Origin: a virus
DNA: 29,685 bases
Strand: one strand, 5' to 3'
Virus record (IMG/VR): IMGVR_UViG_3300030108_000156
Location: 1 to 29,685 of that record
Numbering within the stretch: the stretch's first letter is position 1; each line of letters begins with the position of its first letter. Shown here piece by piece: positions 5,653-15,106 of the stretch. Position numbers and translations under genes: made by a program. Below the pieces are notes generated by a model. It had not been told where the DNA came from. It saw nothing but the letters and a program-made list of their open reading frames with translations, and ran no database searches.

Positions 5653-7077
5653 ATGGCAACAATAATAGAACAAGCACCACTTTTTCCACAAACCCCTGTA
5701 GGTCAAGAAGTTATCTTTGTGGTTTCAAATAATAATATAGTATCAACAAAAACTAGAGTAAAGTTTCAAGCTGAAGTACATATAAGTAATACTTTTGCAC
5801 CTGTGACTGCGTCTCCTAGTGATGTAGTAGGTATATTTAAAACAACACCTAATAATGCAGGAGTAGGTATATTTGACTTGAGTTCAGTAGTAGAAAATTA
5901 TGTAAGTGCTGATAATATGGCTAGAATAGGTAGCTCTTATAAAGGCACTACAACTACAGATGATGATAGACACCCTATACACCTAATAGATAAGTTTTCA
6001 GGTAATGTAAATGCTATAAGATATTTAAAAATACAATTTAAGACCGAATACTTTGACACAGAAGAGTTTTTACCAGGTGGTGCTGCTAATCCTACTTTTA
6101 ATCAATTAGTACAAGTAGAAGCTGCTAATAGTGATCTATTTCAAATATTTAATGGTTATATAAGTTATGCAGATAAGCTAGAAATATCTGGTGCAAATTT
6201 TGGATACAATGTAGGTAAGTTTAATCTATCTGCTGCTAGTAATCAATTCTTAACAAATGCGCCTGTTGTACAATATGCTAATTTAGATGATTATGGTACT
6301 GTAGGTATATTAGCACCTAATGATAACTTATCTTTTATTAAAATAATTTACAAAGACAGTTCTGGTAGTGCTTTAGGAACACCTGAAACAATAGAAAGAA
6401 AAACAATAAATGGTGCTTATGATAGCTTTAATGCTTTTATAGGTATGAACTTATTATACTTTGGTTGTTTTCCTGCAAATTTAAGAGCTGATGGTACTAC
6501 ACAATTTGCAAATCTAATTACAGCAGGTACTATACAAGGTGGTTCGATCGAAGTAACACCTTTTGATGTTGGTTCTAATCAAATAGGTAAAACATATACA
6601 ATAAAATTAAATTGTCCTGATTTAAAAGGCTATGAAAGTATAAGGGTTTGTTGGTTAAATCAATGGGGTGTGTGGGATTACTACACATTTACAAAAAAAT
6701 CTTCTAAAAACATAACTACACAAGGTAGTACATATCATCAATTAAAAGGAACGTGGAACGATAGTAAATATAGACTAGACTCTTTCAAAGGTGGTAAAAA
6801 AACATTTAGAGTAAATTCTATGGAAAAAATAACAATGAATACAGATTTTATTACAGAAGAAGAATCTATATGGTTAGAAGAATTTATAAACAGCCCAGAA
6901 GCGTATATATTAAATGGCTTTCAAACAGATAATTCTTTTGCAGCTCTTAACACTTATGTAACACCTGTTAGATTAATGACTACAAGCTATACACGAAAGA
7001 CTATTGCAAATGATAAATTAATACAATATACTTTTGAAGTAGAAAAAACTAAAACACTTAGAACACAAGCGGTATAA
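5653..7077 (+). CDS. Large tail/baseplate protein, probably distal tail component
   Basis: A 474-residue beta-rich protein without transmembrane segments. The N-terminus (PLFPQTPVGQEVIFVVSN) and the C-terminal block FITEEESIWLEEFINSPEAY followed by TPVRLMTTSYTRKTI and a final beta strand (QYTFEVEKTKTLR) resemble Bacteroidota phage baseplate or distal-tail proteins. It lies between the tail completion gene and the 920-residue tail-tip gene, coupled to the latter by TAATG. It probably forms the hub ring at the tail tip. I do not recognise a named family with certainty. Confidence 0.6.
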   Translation: MATIIEQAPLFPQTPVGQEVIFVVSNNNIVSTKTRVKFQAEVHISNTFAPVTASPSDVVGIFKTTPNNAGVGIFDLSSVVENYVSADNMARIGSSYKGTTTTDDDRHPIHLIDKFSGNVNAIRYLKIQFKTEYFDTEEFLPGGAANPTFNQLVQVEAANSDLFQIFNGYISYADKLEISGANFGYNVGKFNLSAASNQFLTNAPVVQYANLDDYGTVGILAPNDNLSFIKIIYKDSSGSALGTPETIERKTINGAYDSFNAFIGMNLLYFGCFPANLRADGTTQFANLITAGTIQGGSIEVTPFDVGSNQIGKTYTIKLNCPDLKGYESIRVCWLNQWGVWDYYTFTKKSSKNITTQGSTYHQLKGTWNDSKYRLDSFKGGKKTFRVNSMEKITMNTDFITEEESIWLEEFINSPEAYILNGFQTDNSFAALNTYVTPVRLMTTSYTRKTIANDKLIQYTFEVEKTKTLRTQAV

Positions 7078-9839
7078 TGTCAGTACAATTAATAGTATTC
7101 CCACAGTCTCATAATGGTAGCAATAATGCTATCAGCAATAATCTTGTACAATTTTTAGTTGATGGTATAAACTTTAATACATTAAGTAGCTCATCGACTT
7201 TTGTATCATCTGCTGCTAATGTAAAACAAGATGCTATAGACAATTATTCTTCTATTGCTGTAAATACTTGGGCTAGATATCGTAATAGTGCTTCTGTTAT
7301 ACCTACTGGTGCTTCAGGTCAGCTAGTTTACCAACCCTCATCTGGTGCAGGAACTGGTGTTATTCAAAAGTTATCTAACCTTGTAATAGGTTCTACTTAT
7401 GTAGTTACAATTGATGTTGCCTCTAATTTTACAGGCACGTTAACTATGCAAAATTATTCTAGTACTATTTTACAGAGTCAACAAACTTTAATAAACCCCA
7501 CAACAGGAACTACTACTTTACAATTTACAGCACAATCTACAAGTGATACTATTTTATTTGATTGGAATAGTACAGCTTCAAGTGGTGCATCTAATTTTCT
7601 TTTTATAAATAGTATATCTATTGTAAGCAAAGTAACAAGACCTACAGAGACTATAAGTGACTTATCAACAGGCGAAGTAGTTGTAGACTTATATGAAGAT
7701 GAAGACATACCTTTGACTTTAAGTGTAGATGATTTTACTAATGCTGCTGAAAAAGTGCAATCTTATTCAAAAGCATTTAACTTACCTGCAACTAAAAGAA
7801 ATAATAAAATATTTGATAATATATTTGAAATAACTAGAAGTGCAGATGGTATAGTATTTAATCCATATATAAAAACTCAATGTATTTTAAAACAAGATGG
7901 ATATATACTTTTTGAAGGGTATTTAAAACTTATAGATATAAATGATAAAAATAAAGAAATAAGTTATAATGTTAACCTATATTCAGAAGTTATAGCTTTA
8001 GCAGATGTATTAAAAGATAGAACGTTTGCTGACTTAGACTTATCTGAGTTAATACACAATTACAATAAGACTAGTATTAAAAATAGTTGGGATAATTCAA
8101 CAGGGTTACCTTTAGTAAACCCACTATCAACTAATAGTTTTGCTTACGATTCCGCTATAGGTGTTAACAATACTAATGTCTTAAAATACCCTTTTGTAGA
8201 CTGGACTGGTCAAATATTTTTATCTGATGGCTCTACAGGAAGTGCAGCAACTTCAGATTTTCCTGAGCTTACTTCTTTAGAACAAGCATTTAGACCTTTT
8301 ATACAAATTAGATACCTAATAGACAAAATATTTAATGCACCAGATACCCCATTTACTTTTAGCTCTGATTTTTTTGATAGTGCTGATTTTAAAAAGTTAT
8401 TTATGGATTTTAACTGGGGTTCGGCTGCCAACCCTGAAACCCTAGACAGTGCAGGTGCTTTTGATACTGGTACAAGTGGTATGACTAATGTAGCTACAAC
8501 AAGTTATTCTAATTTGAAATTAGAAGACTTTACACCCTTATTTAATTATATACTACCAACAAACTATAACCAAAGCACTAATATATTAACAGCTACTATA
8601 AATAATGAAATTTATGATGTAACTTATAATTATATATTTGAAAATACTGATAGTAGCTCACATACTGTAGAATGTAAGTGGTTACACAATACAAGTACTA
8701 TAGATTATTCTACTGTAATTACAATACCTGCTAATAGCACGTGGACTTGGTCAGGTAATTTTTTAGTTGTTATGAATACTGGTGATACTTTAAAAGCACA
8801 ATTTAGAGCTGATGCTGGTGGTGTAATAAGGCAGTTTCAAAATACTAATTTTATTACAGATGGTTTTGGTGCTTTTGTAAACTTTGTGCAAAACCCACAA
8901 ACAATTACTAATAGTATTTTAATTCAAGCCTTACGAGGTGATCTAGGTCAATTTGACTTCTTGAAAGGTATTATGACTATGTTTAACTTAGTTAGTATAC
9001 CTGATCCTGACAACCCTACAAATATAATATTTGAGCCTTATTCAGATGTATTTATAAATAATACAGCTGGTACTAATTTAGCGTCAAGAAGTATACAATA
9101 TGACTGGACTGAAAAAATAGATGTATCAGAAATGAAGTTAACACCTTTAACTGATTTAAATAAAAAAACTATATTTAAATTTGTTGAAGATGAAGATGAC
9201 CGAGCATTTAATGTATATAAATCTTCTACAGGTGGTCATTTATATGGAAGTAAATTATTTGATGCTAGTGCTTTTACAATATTAGAAGGTACTGATGAAA
9301 TAATTGCAGAACCTTTTGCAGCTACTGTCATAAAACCACTATATACACAATTTTCTGATTTTATTACACCTGCTATATTTAGCTCTAATGATGAAGCAAC
9401 AGAGTTTGAAGGTTTTGATAACAGTCCTAGAATTTTATATAATAATGGTAAAAAGACTTTACAAGGTAGTGTTACATATTACATACCACCACAAAATGGG
9501 TTAGCTAGTGAAAACCAATCAGATTTTTTACAATTCACTCATTTAAATACAGTTCCTAATGCTAGTACTGATTTTCATTTTGGTGAGTGTCAACTAATAG
9601 ACCCTATTGGTTTAGCCCCAGCTGATAATTTATTCAATACTTATTGGCTTCCTTATTATTCAGAACTTTACAATCCAGATACAAGAACAATGACTATTAA
9701 AGTTAATTTAAATGCAGCTGACATAAATAGATTTAAATTTAATGATACTGTATTTATAAAAAATAGAGTATTTAGGGTTAACAAAATAGATTATAAACCA
9801 AATGATTTAGCAACAGTTGAATTTATACTTATACCATAA
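7077..9839 (+). CDS. Tail-tip / tail-associated baseplate protein with inserted adhesin-like module
   Basis: The largest protein of the phage at 920 residues. It begins MSVQLIVFPQSHNGSNNAIS, then has a Ser/Thr-rich block (about 36-188) that looks like a carbohydrate-binding jelly-roll module. The conserved tail-tip part starts near 190-210 (DLYEDEDIPLTLSVDDFTNA, then SYSKAFNLPATKRNNKIFDN), with a gp27/Tal-like feel and no peptidase motif visible. The C-terminus (VNLNAADINRFKFNDTVFIK, then VNKIDYKPNDLATVEFILIP) is a beta-barrel-like end. It probably contacts the host surface at the tail tip. It is coupled by TAATG to genes on both sides. Confidence 0.65.
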   Translation: MSVQLIVFPQSHNGSNNAISNNLVQFLVDGINFNTLSSSSTFVSSAANVKQDAIDNYSSIAVNTWARYRNSASVIPTGASGQLVYQPSSGAGTGVIQKLSNLVIGSTYVVTIDVASNFTGTLTMQNYSSTILQSQQTLINPTTGTTTLQFTAQSTSDTILFDWNSTASSGASNFLFINSISIVSKVTRPTETISDLSTGEVVVDLYEDEDIPLTLSVDDFTNAAEKVQSYSKAFNLPATKRNNKIFDNIFEITRSADGIVFNPYIKTQCILKQDGYILFEGYLKLIDINDKNKEISYNVNLYSEVIALADVLKDRTFADLDLSELIHNYNKTSIKNSWDNSTGLPLVNPLSTNSFAYDSAIGVNNTNVLKYPFVDWTGQIFLSDGSTGSAATSDFPELTSLEQAFRPFIQIRYLIDKIFNAPDTPFTFSSDFFDSADFKKLFMDFNWGSAANPETLDSAGAFDTGTSGMTNVATTSYSNLKLEDFTPLFNYILPTNYNQSTNILTATINNEIYDVTYNYIFENTDSSSHTVECKWLHNTSTIDYSTVITIPANSTWTWSGNFLVVMNTGDTLKAQFRADAGGVIRQFQNTNFITDGFGAFVNFVQNPQTITNSILIQALRGDLGQFDFLKGIMTMFNLVSIPDPDNPTNIIFEPYSDVFINNTAGTNLASRSIQYDWTEKIDVSEMKLTPLTDLNKKTIFKFVEDEDDRAFNVYKSSTGGHLYGSKLFDASAFTILEGTDEIIAEPFAATVIKPLYTQFSDFITPAIFSSNDEATEFEGFDNSPRILYNNGKKTLQGSVTYYIPPQNGLASENQSDFLQFTHLNTVPNASTDFHFGECQLIDPIGLAPADNLFNTYWLPYYSELYNPDTRTMTIKVNLNAADINRFKFNDTVFIKNRVFRVNKIDYKPNDLATVEFILIP

Positions 9840-10669
9840 TGACATTTATAAAAGGATTTAAAATAAAGCCCAAAATTATTGACAAAACAGGAGTTGTAAC
9901 TTTTACTGATGGTACTAATAATGATATTATACCAAATCAACTACAATGTGAAGCCTATGGTTATACTTATGACCAAGAATCAAGAACTTGCAAAGCGTTT
10001 TCTTTTAGTCAAAATTTAGAAAAGAATATTAGCAATACTAATAATAAAATTAATGGCTCAAGAAATGTTACAGAACTAGGAACTAATAATACCTTTATAA
10101 TGGGTGAAAAAAACATAGTAAAAGGTTATGCAAGAAATAATATAATTGTAGGTAGTAATAATGAAATAGAAAATAGTGTAAACAACGCTACAGTATTAGG
10201 TAATTATGGTATAGCTCAAAGAGATGGTGAAGTAGTATTTGGCGGTGGTGCTTTTAATGGTGCTGGTAAAGGTTTTGGTCAAAGCTCAGTAGTAAGTTTA
10301 TCTGGGACTACTACAGATGCTACACAAACTAATTTAAAAGTCAATAACAGTAGTTCTAATACAATTATAGCAAGAAGCTCCACTAGTTCTTTTCAGGGCT
10401 TTGAAGCAAACGTTTTAGGCGTTAGAACTGGCGGTAGTTCTGGTAGTGGTGCAGTAAATGATAGAATATTTTTAAGAGCAACAGGTATAATATACCTTAA
10501 AGCTGCAAATCAAAGTGTAGCAACTTTAGGTAGTTCAGGAACAGTAACAGGTTGGACAACTGCTGTTGCATTTAGCTCAACTAATGATATGCACTTATCG
10601 GTAACTGGTGCAACAAATATGAACATAAGCTGGAGTGCTACGTTAAATCTTTATGAAATAATAGTATAA
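9839..10669 (+). CDS. Tail fibre / receptor-binding protein with YadA-head-like beta-roll
   Basis: A 276-residue protein. After a virion-anchoring N-terminus, residues about 78-135 show short repeats of the form 'G-x-x-N-x-I-x-x-G' (GTNNTFIMGEKNIV, NNIIVGSNNEIENS, NNATVLGNYG), typical of left-handed beta-rolls in YadA-type trimeric adhesins and phage fibres. The C-terminal half is Ser/Gly/Thr-rich and ends in short strands. Placed next to the tail-tip gene, it is probably the trimeric host-recognition fibre. It is coupled by TAATG to its neighbours. Confidence 0.6.
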   Translation: MTFIKGFKIKPKIIDKTGVVTFTDGTNNDIIPNQLQCEAYGYTYDQESRTCKAFSFSQNLEKNISNTNNKINGSRNVTELGTNNTFIMGEKNIVKGYARNNIIVGSNNEIENSVNNATVLGNYGIAQRDGEVVFGGGAFNGAGKGFGQSSVVSLSGTTTDATQTNLKVNNSSSNTIIARSSTSSFQGFEANVLGVRTGGSSGSGAVNDRIFLRATGIIYLKAANQSVATLGSSGTVTGWTTAVAFSSTNDMHLSVTGATNMNISWSATLNLYEIIV

Positions 10670-10893
10670 TGGAAGATATATTAAAATTAATTGAAGGATA
10701 TGGATTGCCATTAGTATTACTAATAGGTGCTGTTTATACAATATATAAGTTTATGGTTTTTAGTTTATATGAAGTAAAAAAAGAGTTTGGTAAAAGGCAC
10801 GAGGATAATGCTAAAGCTATGTCTGAACTGAAAGTACAGGTAGCAGAGTTAAAAGAGAAAATAAATACAATTTTAGAATTTATAAAAAAATAG
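10669..10893 (+). CDS. Small membrane protein with coiled coil (XhlA/holin-like)
   Basis: A 74-residue protein with one transmembrane helix at about 11-32 (YGLPLVLLIGAVYTIYKFMV) followed by a charged helix with heptad character (about 38-74) ending ILEFIKK. The arrangement recalls XhlA-type holin-associated proteins but with the helix order reversed. It starts by TAATG coupling with the fibre gene and precedes the tape measure by three bases. It may be a holin-like or tail-tip membrane-interaction factor. No firm family. Confidence 0.5.
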   Translation: MEDILKLIEGYGLPLVLLIGAVYTIYKFMVFSLYEVKKEFGKRHEDNAKAMSELKVQVAELKEKINTILEFIKK

Positions 10894-10896
10894 ATT

Positions 10897-12558
10897 ATGG
10901 CTGAAGTATTAACAATGCAAGTAAACAGCAATATTGGAAAAGTTGCTAAAGAAACAAAAGATTTTGCAAAGTCTTTAGATGAAGTTAATGAACAAATAAC
11001 AATACAAAATAAAGTTATTAATGACTTAGAAAAAGATTTAATAAACCTTAAAAAACAACAAGATGCTATTCCTAAAGGTGGTTTTTTTGCAGGTATGGGT
11101 GATCTAAACAAAAAGATAAAAGAAACTTCTAACGAATTGAAATTAGAGAAATTAGCATTAAAAGACCTTACTAACCAACAAAAAGACGCTACACAACAAG
11201 TTAAAAAATTTAATAAAGCACAAAAAGAACAAGATGATGCAGTAAAAGGTACAATAGGTAATTTTCAAGTTTTCGGTATTTCTATTAATGGTATTAAGAA
11301 AAATTTAAGTCAAGTAATACCACTAATTAGATTAATGTTTAAATCTATAACAGCTGGTTTATTATCAACAGGTATAGGTGCTTTATTAGTTGCTTTTGGA
11401 AGTTTAGTTACATTTATAAGATCATCTAAAGAAGGTATGGATAGATTTAATGTAGTTCTATCTAAAGTAAGTGCAATATTCAAAGTATTAAGAGATAGAG
11501 TAGCTAATATTGGTAAAGCATTAGCAGATGTATTTGATGAAGGCTTAATAAGTACACTTAAAAATATAAGAAATCAATTTTTAGGTGTAAGTGATGAAAT
11601 GCAAAGAGAAGTAAAGATAGCAGGAGAACTCACAGTAGCAATGCAAAAACTTAGAGATGCAGAAAACGAGTTCATAGTAACAAAATCTGCAACAAGAAAA
11701 GAAATTGAAAAAGCTAGGTTACTGTCTGAAGATGAAACAAAGTCAGCAAAAGAAAGGTTAGAAGCGTTACAAAAAGCACTTGATTTAGAAGTAGAAACTT
11801 CAAATAAAGAGATAGAGATGGCTAAAGAAAGAAAGAGAATATTTGAAGAAGATATGATACAAAGTAAGCACAGGGCTGAAGATGAAAGAAAACTAGCAGA
11901 GCTTACAGCAGATATAGATAGAAAAGAAATTGCATCATTGAGACTTCAAAAAAGAGTAATGACAGAAGTCAACGAAATGTTAAATAAAATAGATCAAGAA
12001 AGAAAAGACAGACACGAAGACTTGATTGAAATATCAAAAACTGAAGAGGAGCAAGTATTTAAATTAATACAAGTTAATGAAGATTATGCTAAAGTAATCG
12101 CATCAAGATATAAAATGAGTACAAAAGTTGCGGAAGGAGAACTAGGTGACCAATTAAAAGCTGCTCAGGTTTTTGCAGGTGGTGTTTCAAAATTAGCAAA
12201 TGAAAATAAAGCATTAGCAGGGGCAGAAGCATTAATATCTACTTATTTAGCTGTACAACAAACTATGTCTGATAATAATATACCTTCAACTGCATTAAAG
12301 TTTATTACAGCAGCAGGAGTCTTAGCAAGTGGTTTAGCAAATGTAAGAAGAATATTTGCAACAGATGTTGGTGGTGGGTCAGGTGGTGGGTCTGTTCCAG
12401 CAGCAACACAACAAGCACCAGCACCACAAATGTTATCTGGTTCTTTTGAGCTAGGTGGTGGTGAACAACCAGAACCTTTAAAAGCCTTTGTAGTAACTGA
12501 TGAAATGACTAATAGTCAAAATCAATTAGCAAACATAAGAAGAAGAGCCACGATATAA
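10897..12558 (+). CDS. Tape measure protein (short)
   Basis: A 553-residue protein. Residues about 15-120 form a long coiled coil, a hydrophobic segment lies at about 145-175 (SITAGLLSTGIGALLVAFGS), and a highly charged coiled coil covers about 240-420. Then comes an Ala/Gly-rich C-terminus with a GGGSGGGS-type linker and a Pro/Gln stretch. This layout is typical of tape measure proteins, which set tail length and help deliver DNA. At roughly 0.15 nm per residue it would give a tail of about 80 nm, a rough inference. The 2509 gene is likely its chaperone, though separated by nearly 8 kb. Confidence 0.75.
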   Translation: MAEVLTMQVNSNIGKVAKETKDFAKSLDEVNEQITIQNKVINDLEKDLINLKKQQDAIPKGGFFAGMGDLNKKIKETSNELKLEKLALKDLTNQQKDATQQVKKFNKAQKEQDDAVKGTIGNFQVFGISINGIKKNLSQVIPLIRLMFKSITAGLLSTGIGALLVAFGSLVTFIRSSKEGMDRFNVVLSKVSAIFKVLRDRVANIGKALADVFDEGLISTLKNIRNQFLGVSDEMQREVKIAGELTVAMQKLRDAENEFIVTKSATRKEIEKARLLSEDETKSAKERLEALQKALDLEVETSNKEIEMAKERKRIFEEDMIQSKHRAEDERKLAELTADIDRKEIASLRLQKRVMTEVNEMLNKIDQERKDRHEDLIEISKTEEEQVFKLIQVNEDYAKVIASRYKMSTKVAEGELGDQLKAAQVFAGGVSKLANENKALAGAEALISTYLAVQQTMSDNNIPSTALKFITAAGVLASGLANVRRIFATDVGGGSGGGSVPAATQQAPAPQMLSGSFELGGGEQPEPLKAFVVTDEMTNSQNQLANIRRRATI

Positions 12559-12593
12559 AATCAAATAAATATTAACTAAATATATATATAAAT

Positions 12594-13322
12594 ATGCCTT
12601 GTAAAAAATGTGAAAATGGAAAAGTAAAATTTGGTAACACAGGAGAGTGTAAGTATGACACTATTGCTGAATGTGAAGAAGCCAATAAAGACTACTATGA
12701 AGATTTAAAAGAAACTAAAATAGTAGAACTAGTTATAGAAGAAGACAACCAAGAACTAACTATCGATGCAATAAGCTTAGTAACTGCACCTGCAATAGAA
12801 CAAGACTTTGTATTTTTTGGCAAAGATAAAAACAACTTAACATTTGCTAAAGTAGATGAAGAAAAACGTATGCTTGTTTCTCCTGCATTAATACCAAATA
12901 AACAGATATTTAGATATGATCCTAATACAGACTCTGAATACTATGTGTACTTTAGTCCTGAAACTGTCAGAAAAGCAAGTGAATTATACCTAAAACACAA
13001 TAACCATCATAAAGCGACTTACCAACACCAAGACAGAGTGTCAGGAGTTCTAACAGTAGAAAGTTGGATTAAAGAAGGTGATCAGGATAAGTCAAAAATG
13101 TATGGTTTCGATTTACCTAATGGTACGTGGTTTGTAAAAATGCGTATAGATAATGATGACTTATGGAACAAGATTAAAGAAGGAGAATTGAAAGGGTTGT
13201 CTATTGAAGGGTATTTCACTAATAAGTTTGAGCAAATGCAAGAAAAGAAACCAACTGACTTAGAAATATTAGCAGCTTTAAATGAAATAATAAGGCAAAG
13301 TCAAAAATCAAATAAAAAGTAA
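12594..13322 (+). CDS. Prohead serine protease, XkdF-like (Peptidase_S78_2), with Cys N-terminus
   Basis: A 242-residue protein. Residues 1-35 carry CKKC, C18 and C26 (MPCKKCENGKVKFGNTGECK), a small metal-knuckle-like extension. The body contains ISLVTAPAIEQDF (about 62-74), the conserved block YQHQDRVSGVLTVESWIKEG with a candidate catalytic His, and WNKIKEGELKGLSIEGYF with a candidate nucleophilic Ser. These match XkdF-like prohead proteases. It would trim scaffold and capsid during maturation and lies directly before scaffold and capsid genes, as expected. The gap before it (12559-12593) is A/T-only leader. Confidence 0.8.
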   Translation: MPCKKCENGKVKFGNTGECKYDTIAECEEANKDYYEDLKETKIVELVIEEDNQELTIDAISLVTAPAIEQDFVFFGKDKNNLTFAKVDEEKRMLVSPALIPNKQIFRYDPNTDSEYYVYFSPETVRKASELYLKHNNHHKATYQHQDRVSGVLTVESWIKEGDQDKSKMYGFDLPNGTWFVKMRIDNDDLWNKIKEGELKGLSIEGYFTNKFEQMQEKKPTDLEILAALNEIIRQSQKSNKK

Positions 13323-13326
13323 AACA

Positions 13327-13338
13327 TTCTATTATATA
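13327..13338 (+). promoter_or_regulatory. Putative late promoter motif TTCTATTATATA before scaffold-capsid genes
   Basis: Third unique copy of the 12-mer, in the 37-base gap between the protease stop and the scaffold ATG at 13360. The TATTAT core would set a start near 13341 and a leader of about 19 bases. It would give extra transcription of scaffold and major capsid genes, which are needed in the largest amounts. Confidence 0.6.
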
Positions 13339-13359
13339 ACACAACTTAAATAAAAAACT

Positions 13360-14094
13360 ATGGATTTAAAAGAACAAATATTAGTAGCTCTAGGACTTAA
13401 TAAAAATGAAGAAGTCACATTAGGGTGGCAGGGCAAATCCGAAGATGGTACAATATTTGTATCAACTTCAGAAGAATTAAAAGAAGGTGCAGATATATCA
13501 GTTTTAACTGAAGACGGTACAACCATTTTGCTTCCAGTAGGTACTTACAAAGTAGATACTGGTGTAACATTTAAAGTAGAAGCTGAGGGTGTGGTTTCTG
13601 AGGTTACAGGTTCTGAAAAAGAAGAAGAAGATGAAGTAGAAAAAGAAGAAATGACAGAAGAAACTGAACTAGAAAAAAAGAAAGATGAAGAAGAAGAAGA
13701 AGATGAAAAGATGAAAAAGCGTAAAAAAGACAACTATATGGAAGAAATGCCTGACTGGTATAAAGAAACATACGAAGAAATGAAAGATAAGGTTGATAAT
13801 CTTATGGACGCTATAGCTGATTTAAAATCAAAAATGGGCGTTAAAGAAGAAGATGTAAAAATGGAAGAAGAAAACAAAACAGATTTAGCATCAGAAAAAG
13901 TAGAGGAAAAAGAAGAAGATGAAGTAACAAAACTAAAAGCTGAAAATGAAAAGCTTAAAACTGAATTAGCAGAAACACCTGCTGAATCACCAATAAATAC
14001 TAATAAGTTTAGTGTTGACAAAAAACCTTTATCTAGAAAAGAATACAATAAACTTACTAGACAAGAAAGATTTTTATACAATTTAAACAAATAA
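13360..14094 (+). CDS. Capsid scaffolding-like protein, Glu/Lys-rich
   Basis: A 244-residue protein. A compact N-terminal part (about 1-82) is followed by a long highly acidic/basic region (about 85-125, runs of Glu broken by Lys), a helix with coiled-coil character (about 128-160), another charged coiled coil (about 175-205) and a basic C-terminus with KPLSRKEYNKLTRQERFLYN. The charged coiled-coil build, basic tail and place between protease and major capsid gene are those of a scaffolding protein that would be cleaved during maturation. I rely on context and composition rather than a recognised family. Confidence 0.7.
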   Translation: MDLKEQILVALGLNKNEEVTLGWQGKSEDGTIFVSTSEELKEGADISVLTEDGTTILLPVGTYKVDTGVTFKVEAEGVVSEVTGSEKEEEDEVEKEEMTEETELEKKKDEEEEEDEKMKKRKKDNYMEEMPDWYKETYEEMKDKVDNLMDAIADLKSKMGVKEEDVKMEEENKTDLASEKVEEKEEDEVTKLKAENEKLKTELAETPAESPINTNKFSVDKKPLSRKEYNKLTRQERFLYNLNK

Positions 14095-14116
14095 TTAATA
14101 ACTAAAACTAAAAAAA

Positions 14117-15043
14117 ATGGCATTTAACGTAACATCAAATTTTAGTGGTAAGGCAGCGGGGTTCTACATAGCTGCGGCACTAAAAGAAACAAAATCATTA
14201 GACTTTTTGACTTTAATAGAAAACATTAAATTTAAGTCTAACATTCAAAGGATGGCAGGAAGTTCAGTAGTTAGAGACGCTACGTGCGACTTTACTGATC
14301 ACGGAACTCTTGCACTTACAGAGAAAGTACTTGAACCTAAGAATTTACAAATTAACCTTGACCTTTGCAAAAAAACTCTTTTACAATCTTGGGAAGCGTT
14401 GCAAATGAGAGCTGGAGCAGGCGCTCCACCTCCACCATCATTTGAAGATTATGTAATATCTTATATGGGTGAAATCATAGCAGATGCAGCAGAATCTTCT
14501 ATATGGGGTGGTCAGGCTGCAACTAATGGAGAGTTTGAAGGCTTCTTAGGGGCTACGAATGGTTACTTATTAGCAACAGGTGCTAACGCTGATACAACAG
14601 TTATACAATCAGTTGCTTCAGCAGCATATTCAGCAGCAAACATTATAGCAAACCTACAAACTTTAACAACAGATATGGCTGCTAATGTTTCAGCAATATT
14701 AAGAAAAGAAGATTTATATATCTATATGAACTCTAAGACTTACGCTTTCTATGTATCAGCAGTATCTACATTAGGATATGTAAACGCTTATAATATGAAT
14801 GGTGACTATGAGCCAGTATTCGAAGGATATAAAATCGCTGTTTGTCCAGGTATGGTTGACAATCAGTTAGTAGCTGCTACAAGAAGCAATATGTTTGCAG
14901 GAACTGACTTACTTTCTGACACTACAAGAATTGCTTTACTTGATATGTCTGCTTTAGATGGTTCTGACAACATTAGAGTAGTTGCAAAATACTCTATGGG
15001 TGTACAAACTGGAGTAGGTGCAGATATCGTAAGACAATCATAA
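14117..15043 (+). CDS. Major capsid protein
   Basis: A 308-residue protein without signal peptide or membrane segment. It follows protease and scaffold, is of HK97-fold size, and has a composition typical of major capsid proteins: many Ala/Ser/Thr, an internal Pro-rich turn (GAPPPPSFEDY about 101-111) and the late segments FEGYKIAVCPGMVDNQLVAA and RSNMFAGTDLLSD, which fit a P-domain/A-domain organisation. The leader before its ATG is pure A/C/T with an A-run. A hairpin directly after it may enrich its transcript. The assignment rests on gene order and features. Confidence 0.8.
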   Translation: MAFNVTSNFSGKAAGFYIAAALKETKSLDFLTLIENIKFKSNIQRMAGSSVVRDATCDFTDHGTLALTEKVLEPKNLQINLDLCKKTLLQSWEALQMRAGAGAPPPPSFEDYVISYMGEIIADAAESSIWGGQAATNGEFEGFLGATNGYLLATGANADTTVIQSVASAAYSAANIIANLQTLTTDMAANVSAILRKEDLYIYMNSKTYAFYVSAVSTLGYVNAYNMNGDYEPVFEGYKIAVCPGMVDNQLVAATRSNMFAGTDLLSDTTRIALLDMSALDGSDNIRVVAKYSMGVQTGVGADIVRQS

Positions 15044-15056
15044 ACTAATTACAAGA

Positions 15057-15080
15057 AGTAGAGGTGTAAAAGCCTCTACT
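15057..15080 (+). terminator. Hairpin behind the major capsid gene (attenuator or mRNA stabiliser)
   Basis: A perfect 8-bp stem, AGTAGAGG (15057-15064) with CCTCTACT (15073-15080), around the loop TGTAAAAG. It is followed by CCTTTAACC rather than a clean T-tract, so full termination is doubtful. Placed 13 bases after the major capsid stop, it could partly terminate or protect the capsid mRNA and so raise capsid over downstream proteins. Confidence 0.55.
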
Positions 15081-15106
15081 CCTTTAACCTTTAAAAACTA
15101 AAAAAT

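Noticed and set aside
6543-6552. 10-bp palindrome TTCGATCGAA
   Set aside because: It is inside the 5653 gene without repeats or positional meaning; chance or a restriction-type site is sufficient.
13545-14123. Long minus-strand ORFs opposite the scaffold gene
   Set aside because: They are Ser-rich shadows of Glu/Lys codons (GAA/AAA read in reverse). No leader or domain supports them.
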